In this document: positions 33,538 through 42,767 of the stretch, one piece after another
Position numbering within the stretch: the first letter of the stretch is position 1
How the letters are laid out: each line of letters starts with the position of its first letter
Source of the DNA: Nitrososphaerota archaeon
GTDB lineage: Archaea > Thermoproteota > Nitrososphaeria > Nitrososphaerales > Gagatemarchaeaceae
Direction of reading: 5' to 3'
Length of the DNA: 64,000 bases
Assembly (NCBI GenBank): GCA_027339745.1
Contig: DAHWNW010000001.1
Location: forward strand, 186,001 to 250,000
Translations under genes and position numbers: made by a program
The notes under the pieces: generated by a model
What the model was told of the DNA's origin: nothing
Databases searched by the model: none
Seen by the model: the letters and a program-made list of their open reading frames with translations, nothing else

Positions 33538-34012
33538 ATACCTTTGCGGGCTCCCTTCGGCTTGTGAGACGGGGCTCCGCAGTTGGAATCGAAGCGGCAA
33601 CGACGGCGGACCCCTGGCTGATTAGGAGACTCGTCGAGCCAATGCGGAGCGGACGTTCGTCCCTGCCGAGGGTGCGGCCTCCGCGGAAGGATCTGGGCGC
33701 GGCCCCATATGTCCCACTGGTGGCGCGCCGGGCCAGTTCGGGCGAGTCGTGGAGGAGCTCGTGGAATTTACCTGAGGGAGACGGGGGCCCGAGGACCCTG
33801 CGCTGCGGGAACCGGCGGGAATCACGCGGCGGGGAGCTCAAGGCAGGTGGCCCATCTCTGGGTAGGCCAGGGGGAGAGGCAGCCCCCTCAGCGTTCGGGG
33901 TCCCGCCTAAGGGCGAACGCGGGGGTGTGCGGCTCCAGTTTTCTCCGACGCTCTCCGCCGGTGCGCGGAGGCTCGAGGGGACGATGAAGCCAGGGGACTC
34001 GGCTCCTACGAG
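33538..34012. other. Non-coding region, 475 nt, with a closed 77-nt stem structure
   Basis: Open frames here have low-complexity Arg/Gly/Pro composition and look spurious. GCTCCGCA at 33574-33581 is fully complementary to TGCGGAGC at 33643-33650, closing a 77-nt segment; inside it TGGCT/AGCCA and GTTG/CAAC also pair. It has tRNA-like length but no acceptable T-arm. It may be a structured RNA or a relic; no RNase P or SRP RNA signature was seen. Confidence 0.35.
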
Positions 34013-35203
34013 TTGAGCTACAGGCAGCCGCAGAGCGGGGGACCGCTTCCCATCTACCTCGCCAAGGGCGGGAGGGTTTTCGTCTCTGGACTGCTCAGCA
34101 TCACCCTCCCGTTCTACCTTAGGGCCATCGGCTACGGGCCCTACTTCCAAGGGCTCGCCCTGGTGGCCATTCTTGCAGGGAACACTGCTTCGAACCTGGC
34201 GCTAACCTACCTCGACTCCAGCGTGGGGAGGAAGAGGCTACTGCAGGCGTTCAGCCTCCTCATGGTCGCTGCTGGGGTGGTCCTGGCCCTGGACAGGGCC
34301 GCCGCTGCGATAATCCTGGCATGTCTGGCAGGTAACATCAGCAGCACCGGTACAGAGGCGGGGCCCTTCCAGTCCATCGAAGCGGGAATTCTCCCCGAAC
34401 TGAGCCGCGAAGGGTCGATCGTCAAGGCCTTCGGGAGATACAACATGATCGGCTACATCGCGGCAGCGCTGGGCCAGCTCGCGTCCTCTGGTCCCGGGAT
34501 CCTCCGGGACAGTCCCGCCGCGTTCCATGTGGTGTTCGCGGGATTCGCCGTAGTGGGGGCCGTCCTCTTCGCGGTATACAGCAGGCTGAGAGGCCTCGAA
34601 GGGAGCAGGGCTGTGAAGCCAGGGCTGGCGAACCTCAGCGAGCTGGCGAGGAAGGACCTTGTGCGGCTCTCAGGGCTGTTCTCCGTGGACTCGTTCGGCG
34701 GGGTCTTCGTCACCACGTATCTCCTTTCGATCTGGTTTAGTTCGACATTCGGCCTCCAGCTCGAATACCTCGGACCGATATTCTTCGCTGCGAGCGTGAT
34801 ATCTGCGGCATCGACCTATGGAGCGGCCATAATCGCGTTACGGATCGGCAATCTGAGGACGATGGTCTATACCCATCTCGCCTCGAACGCGTTCCTCGTC
34901 CTCATGGGTCTCGCTGGGTCTCTACCGCTCGCGCTCCTCTTCCTATTCATCCGCCAGAGCATGTCGCAGATGGACGTACCGACGAGGCAGGCGCTGATGA
35001 CCGAGATGTTCCGTAAAGAAGAGAGAGTCCAGGCCTACGCGGTCACCAACGCCCTCAGGAGCGCAGGCTCGTTCGTGGGTGGCCCAGCCTCGGCTGTGAT
35101 CCTCGGGCTAGGGGTGACCTCGGCGCTCCCGTTCGCTGGCGGTGTCACCAAGATAGGCTATGATATCTTGACGTTCGTCAGTTACAGGAAGAGATACCGC
35201 TAG
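34013..35203 (+). CDS. Major facilitator superfamily transporter
   Basis: This protein of about 396 residues has 11-12 TM segments (GLLSITLPFYLRAIGYGPYF, LALVAILAGNTASNLALTYL and so on) and DSSVGRKRLLQAFSLLM as the loop 2-3 motif. The RQSMSQMDVPTRQALMTEMF segment occurs in MFS exporters of unknown substrate common in archaea. TTG 34013 is the first available start; the true start could be somewhat downstream. Confidence 0.82.
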   Translation: MSYRQPQSGGPLPIYLAKGGRVFVSGLLSITLPFYLRAIGYGPYFQGLALVAILAGNTASNLALTYLDSSVGRKRLLQAFSLLMVAAGVVLALDRAAAAIILACLAGNISSTGTEAGPFQSIEAGILPELSREGSIVKAFGRYNMIGYIAAALGQLASSGPGILRDSPAAFHVVFAGFAVVGAVLFAVYSRLRGLEGSRAVKPGLANLSELARKDLVRLSGLFSVDSFGGVFVTTYLLSIWFSSTFGLQLEYLGPIFFAASVISAASTYGAAIIALRIGNLRTMVYTHLASNAFLVLMGLAGSLPLALLFLFIRQSMSQMDVPTRQALMTEMFRKEERVQAYAVTNALRSAGSFVGGPASAVILGLGVTSALPFAGGVTKIGYDILTFVSYRKRYR

Positions 35204-35626
35204 GGGGCGATATTTCGTAAAGGCGAAGATCTTGTAGAAGTGGCAAACCGGCAAGCTCGGCTCGGGGGTATGCGGCCGTCGCTTGAAAACGAGGACCTCG
35301 CGGGTCCTGGCATATGGCCCTACGAGAGGGCGGAGACTCTCCCCATTGCAGGCACGCGCCCATTTTTGACGGGAAGGAGCACAAAAGGCAATTTAGTCCC
35401 AAGGCCACATCGAGGAGGACCCTGCAGGGTGCTGGAACTGATCGCTGTTACAGTCCCTCGGATACCTGATGGAGCATTCCCGCTTTCGACACGGGGTGGG
35501 GTCGCGCGGTCTATGACGCTCAAGCTGCTCTCGGAAGGGGCGTCTTTGGAGCGGGGGCCCGGCCGCAAATCCTCGAGAATTCTTTGGCACGGCAGGGCAC
35601 CCGCGTGCTCGAGGGGCCCCCTTCGG
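35204..35626. other. Intergenic region, 423 nt
   Basis: No convincing coding frame, RNA gene or repeat was seen between the transporter and the convergent oxidoreductase gene. The overlapping long frames have shadow-like composition. Confidence 0.5.
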
Positions 35627-36943
35627 CTAGAGCTGTGAGGTGACCGCGCGGAAGTCCCAGCCTGGGATGGAGGCCGAGGCGGAACTCGGCCTGAATCCGT
35701 CGAGGAGGCCTGCTTCGCGTAGCTCATTGACCACCAAGGCCGAGTACGCCGGCGCCCCCGTAGCCCCCGGGGAGTTGAAGTTGATGATGTGAGCCGAGCT
35801 TTCTCCCTTGATGAGGAGGGCCTCGGGGATGAAACCCGACCGGTCGACAACAGAGCTCCTGACCCCGAAGACAGCCCTCCGGTTCAGGAGGTCGGGGGAG
35901 AGGGCCGGGACGAACATCCTCACCCTGGCGCACATCGCCTGCTTAGAAAGCGAGCTCCGCCACTCTCCCACGACGAGGGAGAGGAAGTCCGAGTTGGCGA
36001 ACAGCCTTGCCTTCGGCCACATGGGCCGCTCTAGGAACCGTGGGAGGATGGTGAAGCCGACTCCGGAATAGACATAGGGGCCGGGGACGACTACGGCGTT
36101 AGGACCTATTTGCCTGGATCCGTCAGCCCTCACCACGAAGTGTGGGTCCAGGAACGGATACTGGGGGAAAGCCGGCGGCCTGTATATGTTCGAAACGACC
36201 CTCGAGGCGAAGGGCTGGTCCACCACCCAGTACTCCCCCCTGAAGTGCAAAGCGGCGAGATCGCGGGCGTAGCCCAAAGAGTGCGCGATCTTCAGGGCGC
36301 CTCCGCCGGCGGCGTTGACGAGGAGCCTGCATCGGACCGAAGAGAGGGACGAGCCCGAACGGAAGAGGGCCTCGGTCCCTTCCTCGCCTTTGCGCACCGA
36401 CACCAACTCCCTCCCCTGGAGGAACCTCACCCCCCTGGCGACGGCGCGCCTCCAGATGCTGCGGGTGAAGGCACCGAAGTCGACTGAGACGTCCGTCCTG
36501 GAGAAGAGGGCTCCCCTGCACCTGACCTCTGGCTCCCTCGACCTGACACCTGGACCATCGAGGAGGTCCATCTCCCCCTCGTCCATGCCGTTCTCCACCC
36601 CCCAAGCTCGGTACTTCTCCACCGTCCTGACCTCGCGGTCCTCGACCGCCACGTTGTAGGTGCCTACCGGGTTCCATGGGAGCGCTTCGGCCTCGGCGAG
36701 GGACTCCCAGAGCCTGCGTGAGAGGAGGGCGGTCCGAGCGAAGGTGCGCTTCTTTACGGGGTCCAGGTAGTAGGGCCTGTGTATCACGCCCGTGTTCCTA
36801 GAAGAGGTGTGCGCCCCGGGGCGCTGAGCCGAGTCCGCTAGTGCGATGGTGCAGTCATAGAGCCCGGAGAGCCAGTATGCCGTGGCGGCGCCGAGAACCC
36901 CCGCCCCTACGATGAGTATGTCGAAGCCTGATGCCTTGGCCAT
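35627..36943 (-). CDS. FAD-dependent oxidoreductase (DAO family, L-2-hydroxyglutarate oxidase-like)
   Basis: This 438-residue protein starts with a dinucleotide-binding fold ILIVGAGVLGAATAYWLS and has SSRNTGVIHRPYYLDPVKK, which resembles the hydroxyglutarate/glycerol-3-phosphate oxidase branch (NSGVIHAG-type). The C-terminal NFNSPGATGAPAYSALVV is the FAD-contacting GxTGAP segment. The substrate, an amino or hydroxy acid, is unknown. It stands alone upstream of the aIF1A gene. Confidence 0.8.
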   Translation of the reverse strand: MAKASGFDILIVGAGVLGAATAYWLSGLYDCTIALADSAQRPGAHTSSRNTGVIHRPYYLDPVKKRTFARTALLSRRLWESLAEAEALPWNPVGTYNVAVEDREVRTVEKYRAWGVENGMDEGEMDLLDGPGVRSREPEVRCRGALFSRTDVSVDFGAFTRSIWRRAVARGVRFLQGRELVSVRKGEEGTEALFRSGSSLSSVRCRLLVNAAGGGALKIAHSLGYARDLAALHFRGEYWVVDQPFASRVVSNIYRPPAFPQYPFLDPHFVVRADGSRQIGPNAVVVPGPYVYSGVGFTILPRFLERPMWPKARLFANSDFLSLVVGEWRSSLSKQAMCARVRMFVPALSPDLLNRRAVFGVRSSVVDRSGFIPEALLIKGESSAHIINFNSPGATGAPAYSALVVNELREAGLLDGFRPSSASASIPGWDFRAVTSQL

Positions 36944-36981
36944 GGTGCAGCGCAGGGATATCTGGCGTTAAGGCTCTTGGC

Positions 36982-37287
36982 CTAGATCCCTTTCAGGTAC
37001 CCGTTGGCGTCCAGCCACTGGGTGTGCGCCTGAATGTACCGCCAGAGGATGTCCGCCTTCCCGTTGTCGAAGTCCCATGGAGCGACCAGGACTACATCTC
37101 CCTCGCGTATCCACATCCTCCGCTTCAGTTTCCCTCGGATCCTGCACATCCTCGTCACACCGTCCGAACACTTCACTATCACCTGGTCCCCCCCGGTCAT
37201 TTTGATGGCCCTGCCGAGGATCTCCCCCTGCTGGGGCATCACGAGCTCCTTCAGGTTCGCCTCGCTTAGGACCTTTCTCTTTCCCAA
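36982..37287 (-). CDS. Translation initiation factor aIF1A
   Basis: This 101-residue OB-fold protein has the signature DGVTRMCRIRGKLKRRMWI and IREGDVVLVAPWDF of eIF1A/aIF1A. It promotes ribosome subunit dissociation and start-site scanning or tRNA binding. TTG 37287 begins the conserved N-terminus; an ATTAATAT box (minus strand, about 37316-37323) lies about 30 nt upstream. Confidence 0.93.
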   Translation of the reverse strand: MGKRKVLSEANLKELVMPQQGEILGRAIKMTGGDQVIVKCSDGVTRMCRIRGKLKRRMWIREGDVVLVAPWDFDNGKADILWRYIQAHTQWLDANGYLKGI

Positions 37288-37320
37288 CTTGTCTCATCCG
37301 ACGCCGCCAGCGGGATGATA

Positions 37321-38541
37321 TTAATGATATCGGCGCCAGCGGTTAGGTCTGCCCCGATCCCTCTCTCTGCGGCCGTGCCTCCATGGCCTGGTGCCCTTCG
37401 CGGAGAGCGCTGGCCTCGGCTTCTTCCTGGCGTCCTCTTCGCGCAGGGGCTTGATCGGCGCCTTGGCGCGAGCCGCTATGCGGGCGAAGTCTCCTTCTTC
37501 TTCCCAGCTCACGAAGGTGTAGGACCGGCCTACGTCTCCGGCCCTGGCCGTCCTCCCCACCCTGTGAAAGTACACCGTCGGGTCTTCGGGTACGTCGTAG
37601 TTGATTACGCAATCGACCTGGCGGACATCGATGCCCCTGCTCGCGACGTCGGTGGCGACAAGCACGTCCGCCTTTCCTGCCCTAAAGAGACCCATGGAGT
37701 GGTCGCGTTGCTTCTGCGTGAGGTCGCCGTGGAGGGAGACCACGCTCAGGAAGCGCCTCTCCAGCTCCCTGGCGAGCCTAATGGTGCCGTGTCTGGTCCT
37801 GCAGAAGACCACCGCGCTCTTGCGGTTCTCCTTCTCGAGGATGTCCATCAGGAGCTGGAGCTTCTTGTCCCGCTCTATCCTCGCGTAGAACTGCTCCAAA
37901 GTCTCGGCGGAGGGCTCGTTCTCGTCCACCATCACCCTTATCGGGTCTGGGACGTATCTCTGGGATAGCTGGACAATCGACCTCGGCATGGTGGCGGAGA
38001 ACAGCGCCGTCTGTCTCGCGCTAGGTGTCTTGTCCAGTATGTAGTCGACGTCTTCGATGAAGCCCATGTCGAGCATCACGTCGGCCTCGTCGATGACTAC
38101 GAACTTGACGGAGTCGAGCCTGAGCGTCCCTCTCTTGATGTGATCGATGGTCCTCCCCGGGGTCCCGACGACTATGTGCGCGCCCTTCCTGAGGGCTTCC
38201 AACTGGACGTTCATCGACTGCCCACCGTAGATGGTCACGACCCGCACCGCCGTGTAGGAGCCGATTTTCTGGAGCTCGAGCGTTATCTGCACCGCGAGTT
38301 CTCTCGTGGGGGCGAGCACCAGGGCCTGGACCCTCGACAGGGACGCGTCGACGGCCTGCACCAGGGGGATGCCGAAGGCTAACGTCTTCCCCGAACCGGC
38401 CTTCGCCTGGCCTATGAGGTTCTTCCCCTCCAAGAGCGGGCCTATCGCCTGTGCCTGTATGGGGAAAGGCCTGACGTAGCCAGCGGCAAGCACGCCTTTC
38501 AAGATGGCGGGCTTCAGTGGAAGAACCTCGAAGCTGCTCAA
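37321..38541 (-). CDS. DEAD-box RNA helicase
   Basis: This 406-residue protein contains the Q-motif region FPIQAQAI, Walker A AKAGSGKT (46-53), APTRELAVQ, TPGR, VIDEADVML, SATMP and HRVGRTARAG. A basic Arg/Lys tail suggests RNA binding. The minus-strand box ACCTATAC (about 38568-38575) is 30 nt before TTG 38541. The aIF1A gene lies directly downstream in the same direction, a translation/RNA context. Confidence 0.93.
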   Translation of the reverse strand: MSSFEVLPLKPAILKGVLAAGYVRPFPIQAQAIGPLLEGKNLIGQAKAGSGKTLAFGIPLVQAVDASLSRVQALVLAPTRELAVQITLELQKIGSYTAVRVVTIYGGQSMNVQLEALRKGAHIVVGTPGRTIDHIKRGTLRLDSVKFVVIDEADVMLDMGFIEDVDYILDKTPSARQTALFSATMPRSIVQLSQRYVPDPIRVMVDENEPSAETLEQFYARIERDKKLQLLMDILEKENRKSAVVFCRTRHGTIRLARELERRFLSVVSLHGDLTQKQRDHSMGLFRAGKADVLVATDVASRGIDVRQVDCVINYDVPEDPTVYFHRVGRTARAGDVGRSYTFVSWEEEGDFARIAARAKAPIKPLREEDARKKPRPALSAKGTRPWRHGRRERDRGRPNRWRRYH

Positions 38542-38601
38542 TCGGTTGGGGGTGTTAAGGAAGCGATGTATAGGTATCGGAATTCAGATATTCCCGCTAG
38601 C

Positions 38602-39864
38602 CTACTTCTTTCGCATGACGCTGAGGGCCCCGATGACCACGGCTATCAGCGCGACCACGAGGGCACCCAGCGCATAATACTGGGCGTTCGACGCTCTCGT
38701 CGAGGCGGACGAGACTGTGTTAGCCAGACTGGCAAGCTGGGAACTCAGCCCCGCTATCGAGGATTGGATTCCGTTGTCCCCGCTTGTTGTCTGGTTGCTG
38801 AGAGAGGCGTCCGAGCTCTGTACTGCCGATAACATCCGCTGCACCCGGGTGAGGTTGCCCTGGACCGAACCTACGCTGGTAGCTATGCTTGCTAGACCTG
38901 CCGTGCCTGACTGGAGGCCGCTGAACGTCCCCCACGCCGTGGTCGTAGCGGTTCCGTTGTATGCTGTCACTGCTGTGAAGTAAGAACCGGCACTCGGGAC
39001 GCTGTAGAGCGTCTGCCAAAGACCGTTGCTTACGTCTATGAAGCCCGTAAGGTTCAATGCGGTCCCCTCTGGAGTAATCAGTGTCGCGTTGACCGCTGAC
39101 GGATCAGTCGGAGCCCCGTTGAAGGTTACGAGCGCTGTAATCGCTGGTTCTGACCGACCTGGAGCGAGGGCGTGATCGGGTTCGAAAAGTAAGAAAGATA
39201 GGTTACGCCGGCGCTGCCTGACTCAAGGGGAGCCTTTCCTGCGGGGTTCGCTTCGAGGGCCAACTGATAGGTCCCGTTGGTGGTCGCAAAGGCGAGGTTG
39301 ATCGGAAACCAGCGAAGCTCGTCCGCGGAGAGTATGTAAAGGAACAAGGCGAGCGCTATGAAAGGGATGTTGAAGGTAACGATGGAAAGAGCCGAAAGGG
39401 CAGAGTCTCCAATCTTCTTCTTGGAGTTGATGGAGGACTTCCGCCCTAGTACCTACGACGACAGCCAGGGGCGTGGTAGTTACAAGCGAGAAACTCGCCA
39501 GCACCAAGCTGTTGGGGAGGTATTGTGCTATCGCGGTCGTTACAGGTTCTTTGAACAGCGCGCTATTGCAGAAATTGAATGTAAACAGGTTTTAGAAGAA
39601 GACCACTATCCTCTGCGGGAGAGGATCATCGAGCCCGAACTTACGCACGGCGGCGTTGACGACCGCGAGCTACCCCTGGGCGGCGTGGGGGCTGAGCATT
39701 GTAATGCCAGAGAAGAAGAAGCCGAGGTTGAACCCCACGGCTTGCTGGATGATTTCGAAGATGAGGAAGGAGAAGAACATCAGTATGAGGAGGGTAGCCA
39801 AGCGGTTTATGGCACGGTCTATGAGATATCGCAGGCTTGCCAATCGCAGAAGAACCCCCATCAC
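38602..39864 (-). pseudogene. Decayed gene for a multi-TM protein with extracellular domain and C-terminal anchor
   Basis: Pieces in different frames add up to one protein. Near 39864: LRYLIDRAINRLATLLILMF. Then NLFTFNFCNSALFKEPVTTA and LVLASFSLVTTTPLAVVVG, next GDSALSALSIVTFNIPFIAL, a domain ending NPITPSLQVGQNQ, and finally ITALVTFNGAPTDPSAVNAT to the terminal VVALIAVVIGALSVMRKK. Stops or shifts occur near 39674, 39594, 39450 and 39146. At 39146 one missing base in a C-run (minus strand) would restore the frame. Either it has decayed or there are several sequencing indels. The intact protein would be surface-exposed with a coiled region before the anchor. Confidence 0.65.
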
Positions 39865-39909
39865 AATTACAAGCGTTGTTAGCTTGTCAGGAGCGCATAC
39901 CAGATAGTA

Positions 39910-40089
39910 GTGGATAAGAACCCCACACCTTACCGTCGAGCGTTGGGAGAGTTCTCCGTTCAGCGCAGAGAGATTGAGCGCGCGTGCCCTGGGTGCGGTC
40001 TGAAGGAGAGGCTCTACAGAACCCCCCGAGGCCTCCGTTGCGCTGAATGCGTCAAAAAGATGGATTCCGCCGGGCTGGGCTTCAGGTAG
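39910..40089 (+). CDS. Zinc-ribbon microprotein, 59 residues
   Basis: From GTG 39910 the frame has RACPGCGLKERLY and LRCAECVKKMDSAG, a Cys-x2-Cys pair repeated after about 16 residues, a compact zinc ribbon. It is Arg/Lys-rich, so RNA or DNA binding is plausible. It lies 43 nt upstream of the MFS gene in the same direction. The Cys pairs and codon use support it despite its size. Confidence 0.62.
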   Translation: MDKNPTPYRRALGEFSVQRREIERACPGCGLKERLYRTPRGLRCAECVKKMDSAGLGFR

Positions 40090-40132
40090 GACCGAACCTG
40101 TAGAGGCAAATCACTAAAGGCAGGCAGGGCAT

Positions 40133-41434
40133 ATGTGGGTATTCACAAGGTACGGGCTCAGGGGGCTTATGACGGAGTCTTACGTCCTCTTCGCCATAAG
40201 GACGATCAACTCATTCGGCTTCTCGATGGCCATGCCATTCTTTGGCATCTATCTGGTCGAGACCAGGGGCGTCTCCCTCCTCACGACCGGCCTGGTGTAT
40301 TTCGTCGCAGGGGTGCTTAGCATGGCGGGACAGGTGTTCGGCGGCAGGATCGTCGACGTCGTCGGTCCAAAGAAGGTCATGCTCACCGGCTACGTCATGT
40401 CGATTGTATCTTCAGTCGCGCTCGGCTACATGGTGCTGCACCAACTCAGCGCGGTCTACTTCTTCGCCGTCTATCCCTTGTTCTCGCTGCTGAGGAGCTT
40501 CTCGAACCCTGCAACCGGGTCTATCATCGCAGGGCACCCTCAAAATCAGATCAGGCCTGGGTACAACCTGCTGACCATAGGGGGGAACCTCGGGTTCGCC
40601 ATCGGGCCAGCCATAGGTGGGTTAATCGCCGACACCTACGGTTACTCTGTGGTCTTCTTCCTAAGTGCCACCTCAGTGGTTCCTGTCATCGTTCTTACGA
40701 TCCTGATGATCAGGGGAGGAGCAGCGCACGCTGCACGTGAAAGCGGAGCCAGGCGGTCCCTCTCTTGGAAGGACGATAGCACAGTAATCTCGTTCCTGGT
40801 CCTGACAGGTGCCATGTTTGTCGCGGTCGGTTATGAAATCACGCCACTGTCCCTCTATGTGGCCGACTTCTTGCACTTCACCGACACCCAAATCGGATAT
40901 CTGTTCGCCACCAACGGCGCAGTGATAGTACTGCTCCAACTCCCGCTAATCGACCTTGTACAGAGGGCTAGGGTGCTCATCTTCCCGCTCCTCGTCTCTC
41001 CACTCGTCGTAGCACTAAGCTTCGTGATGGCGGGGCTCTTCAACGGGTTCCTCCAGTATGAGCTCGTGATGATTTCTATAACGCTTGGGGAGATCCTGCT
41101 CACGGTGCCGTCGCAGACTGTCATCGCACTCTTCTCAAGGCCTGGCAACAGGGGGACTTACCAAGGATACTACTATGCCGCCTCGAACATGGGGCGGTCG
41201 ACGGCCAACGCGGCGGGCCCTTCGCTCTTCCAGGCGCTGAGCTTCGCACCAGCACTCGGGTGGTACGTGATGGCTGGGTTCGCCGTCGTGGTGTTTATCG
41301 GGTTCCTTGCGTTGGGTCCGAGGCTTCAGCGGGACTACGAGGGGCTTCCAGGGCAGAAGGGTGGGGAGGTGGCAGGAGAGGGCCCTCCTGGAGTCCCAGG
41401 TCCTGCGAAGCTGAATCCATACCCGCCGAGATGA
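40133..41434 (+). CDS. Major facilitator superfamily transporter
   Basis: This 433-residue protein has 12 predicted TM segments, with motif A-like GGRIVDVVGPKKVMLTGYV after TM2 and a GGNLGFAIGPAIGGLIAD motif C-like segment in TM5, a mark of drug-type antiporters. Substrate unknown. ATG 40133 follows a weak TATA (AATCACTAAA near 40108). The C-terminal tail is Gly/Pro-rich and cytoplasmic. Confidence 0.85.
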   Translation: MWVFTRYGLRGLMTESYVLFAIRTINSFGFSMAMPFFGIYLVETRGVSLLTTGLVYFVAGVLSMAGQVFGGRIVDVVGPKKVMLTGYVMSIVSSVALGYMVLHQLSAVYFFAVYPLFSLLRSFSNPATGSIIAGHPQNQIRPGYNLLTIGGNLGFAIGPAIGGLIADTYGYSVVFFLSATSVVPVIVLTILMIRGGAAHAARESGARRSLSWKDDSTVISFLVLTGAMFVAVGYEITPLSLYVADFLHFTDTQIGYLFATNGAVIVLLQLPLIDLVQRARVLIFPLLVSPLVVALSFVMAGLFNGFLQYELVMISITLGEILLTVPSQTVIALFSRPGNRGTYQGYYYAASNMGRSTANAAGPSLFQALSFAPALGWYVMAGFAVVVFIGFLALGPRLQRDYEGLPGQKGGEVAGEGPPGVPGPAKLNPYPPR

Positions 41435-41896
41435 CTCTTGGCTTTCGGGAATTCGACCCGGCCGTTCAAAGTTGCAAGTACCTCAGGCGCCTGCAAATCA
41501 AGCGCAGTCGCCGGCGTTCGAGGCCCGCTCCTTGTCCGTGCGTCCCGCTTTCAAACTGAGGAGCGGAGACTGATCTTGGCCCAGGTGGCTTTCGTCTTCG
41601 GGGGCACTACCGGATGCCGAGGCGCGCTGAAAGTGAAGTAGGTGGGCTGCCACTTTCCTCTCCGTCCCTTGGGTGGGGCGCGAAGATTATCCGGACTTTT
41701 CGCAACCTGTGACTTCAGGCGTGGAGCCATCGACGCGCCCCGCTGCAGCGCATAGATGTGAACCCGTCGTCGGATTGCCCCTCGCCGTGGTCGAATCGAT
41801 TGAAGTCACATTCATGATAGACCCTCCTTGGCCAGTTCGCAGACCGGAGAAGGCGTTCAAATCAGAGGGCCAACGGCGAACATCGGAGCGAACTTG
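41435..41896. other. Intergenic region, about 460 nt, at the chromosomal left flank of the element
   Basis: No coding frame with good support and no RNA gene is visible. It is the host sequence that was originally downstream of tRNA-Asp before integration, if the att assignment is right. Confidence 0.5.
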
Positions 41897-42040
41897 TTGG
41901 AATACACAACGGAAGACCCCGTGGAGAAGAATGTCGTGGAGCTGATACGCACCGTGAGGACCTTGGAGCTCAGGGTCAGCATCCACGAAGGTTCAATCAA
42001 TGGGCTGGCGGGCAGGATCGAGCAGCTGGAGCACAGATAG
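41897..42040 (+). CDS. Short helical (coiled-coil-like) protein, 47 residues
   Basis: From TTG 41897: EKNVVELIRTVRTLELRV then GLAGRIEQLEHR, with heptad-like Leu/Ile/Val spacing. It lies 30 nt outside the left att repeat and would be chromosomal. The start and reality of the gene are uncertain; a longer frame to 41828 exists. Confidence 0.4.
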   Translation: MEYTTEDPVEKNVVELIRTVRTLELRVSIHEGSINGLAGRIEQLEHR

Positions 42041-42069
42041 AGCCAAGCGAACCCATCTTGGCCTTAGAG

Positions 42070-42083
42070 GCGCCCTGGCCGGG
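42070..42083 (+). repeat. Left attachment site (attL) core
   Basis: GCGCCCTGGCCGGG is identical to 52194-52207. It corresponds to the discriminator, acceptor 3' strand and T-stem 3' strand of tRNA-Asp. The bases on either side differ from the right copy. Confidence 0.85.
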
Positions 42084-42179
42084 CATAAACGTTTGGGCGA
42101 TAACGCTCCAACCCGACACCCCCAGGAAATGGCCTATGAACTGTCGTAATTGATTCGATTCTGTCTTTTATGTTATGGT

Positions 42180-42359
42180 ATGTCAAACACCGGACGGCTG
42201 CACAAACCGAACGAAGCTGCCGAGCTCCTCAACGTGAGCAGGCAGACTATCTGGGCCTGGATCAAGAGGGGTAAGATCAAGGCCGTGAAGCTCCCTTCGG
42301 GACAGTACAGGATACCCGATTCGGAGATTGTGAGGATCCTGCAGGGGGCGAAAGAATGA
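42180..42359 (+). CDS. MerR/excisionase-type helix-turn-helix protein
   Basis: This 59-residue protein has the classic pattern KPNEAAELLNVSRQTIWAW followed by IKRGKIKAVKLPSGQYRIP (HTH_17/excisionase wing). It lies at the left end of the element, opposite the integrase, which is where a recombination directionality factor would fit. TAATTG near 42148-42154 is a possible TATA for leaderless ATG 42180. It overlaps the next gene as ATGA. Confidence 0.8.
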   Translation: MSNTGRLHKPNEAAELLNVSRQTIWAWIKRGKIKAVKLPSGQYRIPDSEIVRILQGAKE

Positions 42360-42502
42360 TGCGCCAGGTGGTTGCGCAAGAGCTCGACCGGTCCGTATCG
42401 GGTCGCTGTCCCTGCTGTGGATGCAAATGCCTTCAGTGCGTCCACACCAACCCTGGCGAGTGTTGCTCTGAGGGGTGCAACGTACCGGGGGTGAAAGAGT
42501 GA
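42356..42502 (+). CDS. Cysteine-rich microprotein, 48 residues
   Basis: The frame has RCPCCGCKCLQCVHTNPGEC and CSEGCN, about nine cysteines in 26 residues, suggesting one or two zinc sites or an Fe-S site. Start ATG overlaps the HTH stop (ATGA), and its stop is followed within 3 nt by the next start, so it is embedded in a coupled operon. No family recognised. Confidence 0.6.
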   Translation: MMRQVVAQELDRSVSGRCPCCGCKCLQCVHTNPGECCSEGCNVPGVKE

Positions 42503-42504
42503 GC

Positions 42505-42765
42505 ATGAAAGAACGTGACGAGCTGTACAGGAAGAGGCTCGAGGAAGCCCACTCCAAGGTCACGCAGGTAACAGTGCCAATCAGGCAAGGGCACTTGGAC
42601 CTGATCAGTTCCCTGTGCGACTCGACGAATTCACGCCTAGAAGATGTCCTACGGGGAATGCTCGAAGACTCGATTGAAGCAGCCAAGGACCACTTCGAGT
42701 ACGACACGATGAAGTTCCTCGAAGAGAGGTATCTTGGCTACGCGGCAACGAGAAAAGGTGTGTAG
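42505..42765 (+). CDS. Small helical protein of the element, 86 residues
   Basis: The sequence is highly charged and helical (KERDELYRKRLEEAHSKV, then VPIRQGHLDLISSLCDSTNS and RLEDVLRGMLEDSIEAA). The pattern VTVPIRQGHLDLISSL with following helices resembles a ribbon-helix-helix fold, a weak call. GTG 42499 could also start it with a GTGA overlap. It is in the operon 42180-43073. Confidence 0.6.
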   Translation: MKERDELYRKRLEEAHSKVTQVTVPIRQGHLDLISSLCDSTNSRLEDVLRGMLEDSIEAAKDHFEYDTMKFLEERYLGYAATRKGV

Positions 42766-42767
42766 GA

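Noticed and set aside
33574-33650. tRNA gene on the minus strand
   Set aside because: Length and acceptor-like stem fit, but TTCGATT is not flanked by a pairing T-stem, and no D-loop GG or sensible anticodon arm can be drawn.
33564-34016. 150-codon open frame upstream of the MFS gene
   Set aside because: Arg/Gly/Pro-rich low-complexity product with no motif; it arises from GC-rich non-coding sequence.
38602-39057. Stand-alone secreted protein gene of 151 codons
   Set aside because: Its frame continues upstream without a start and joins the preceding piece by a single-base shift, so it is the 3' part of a broken gene.
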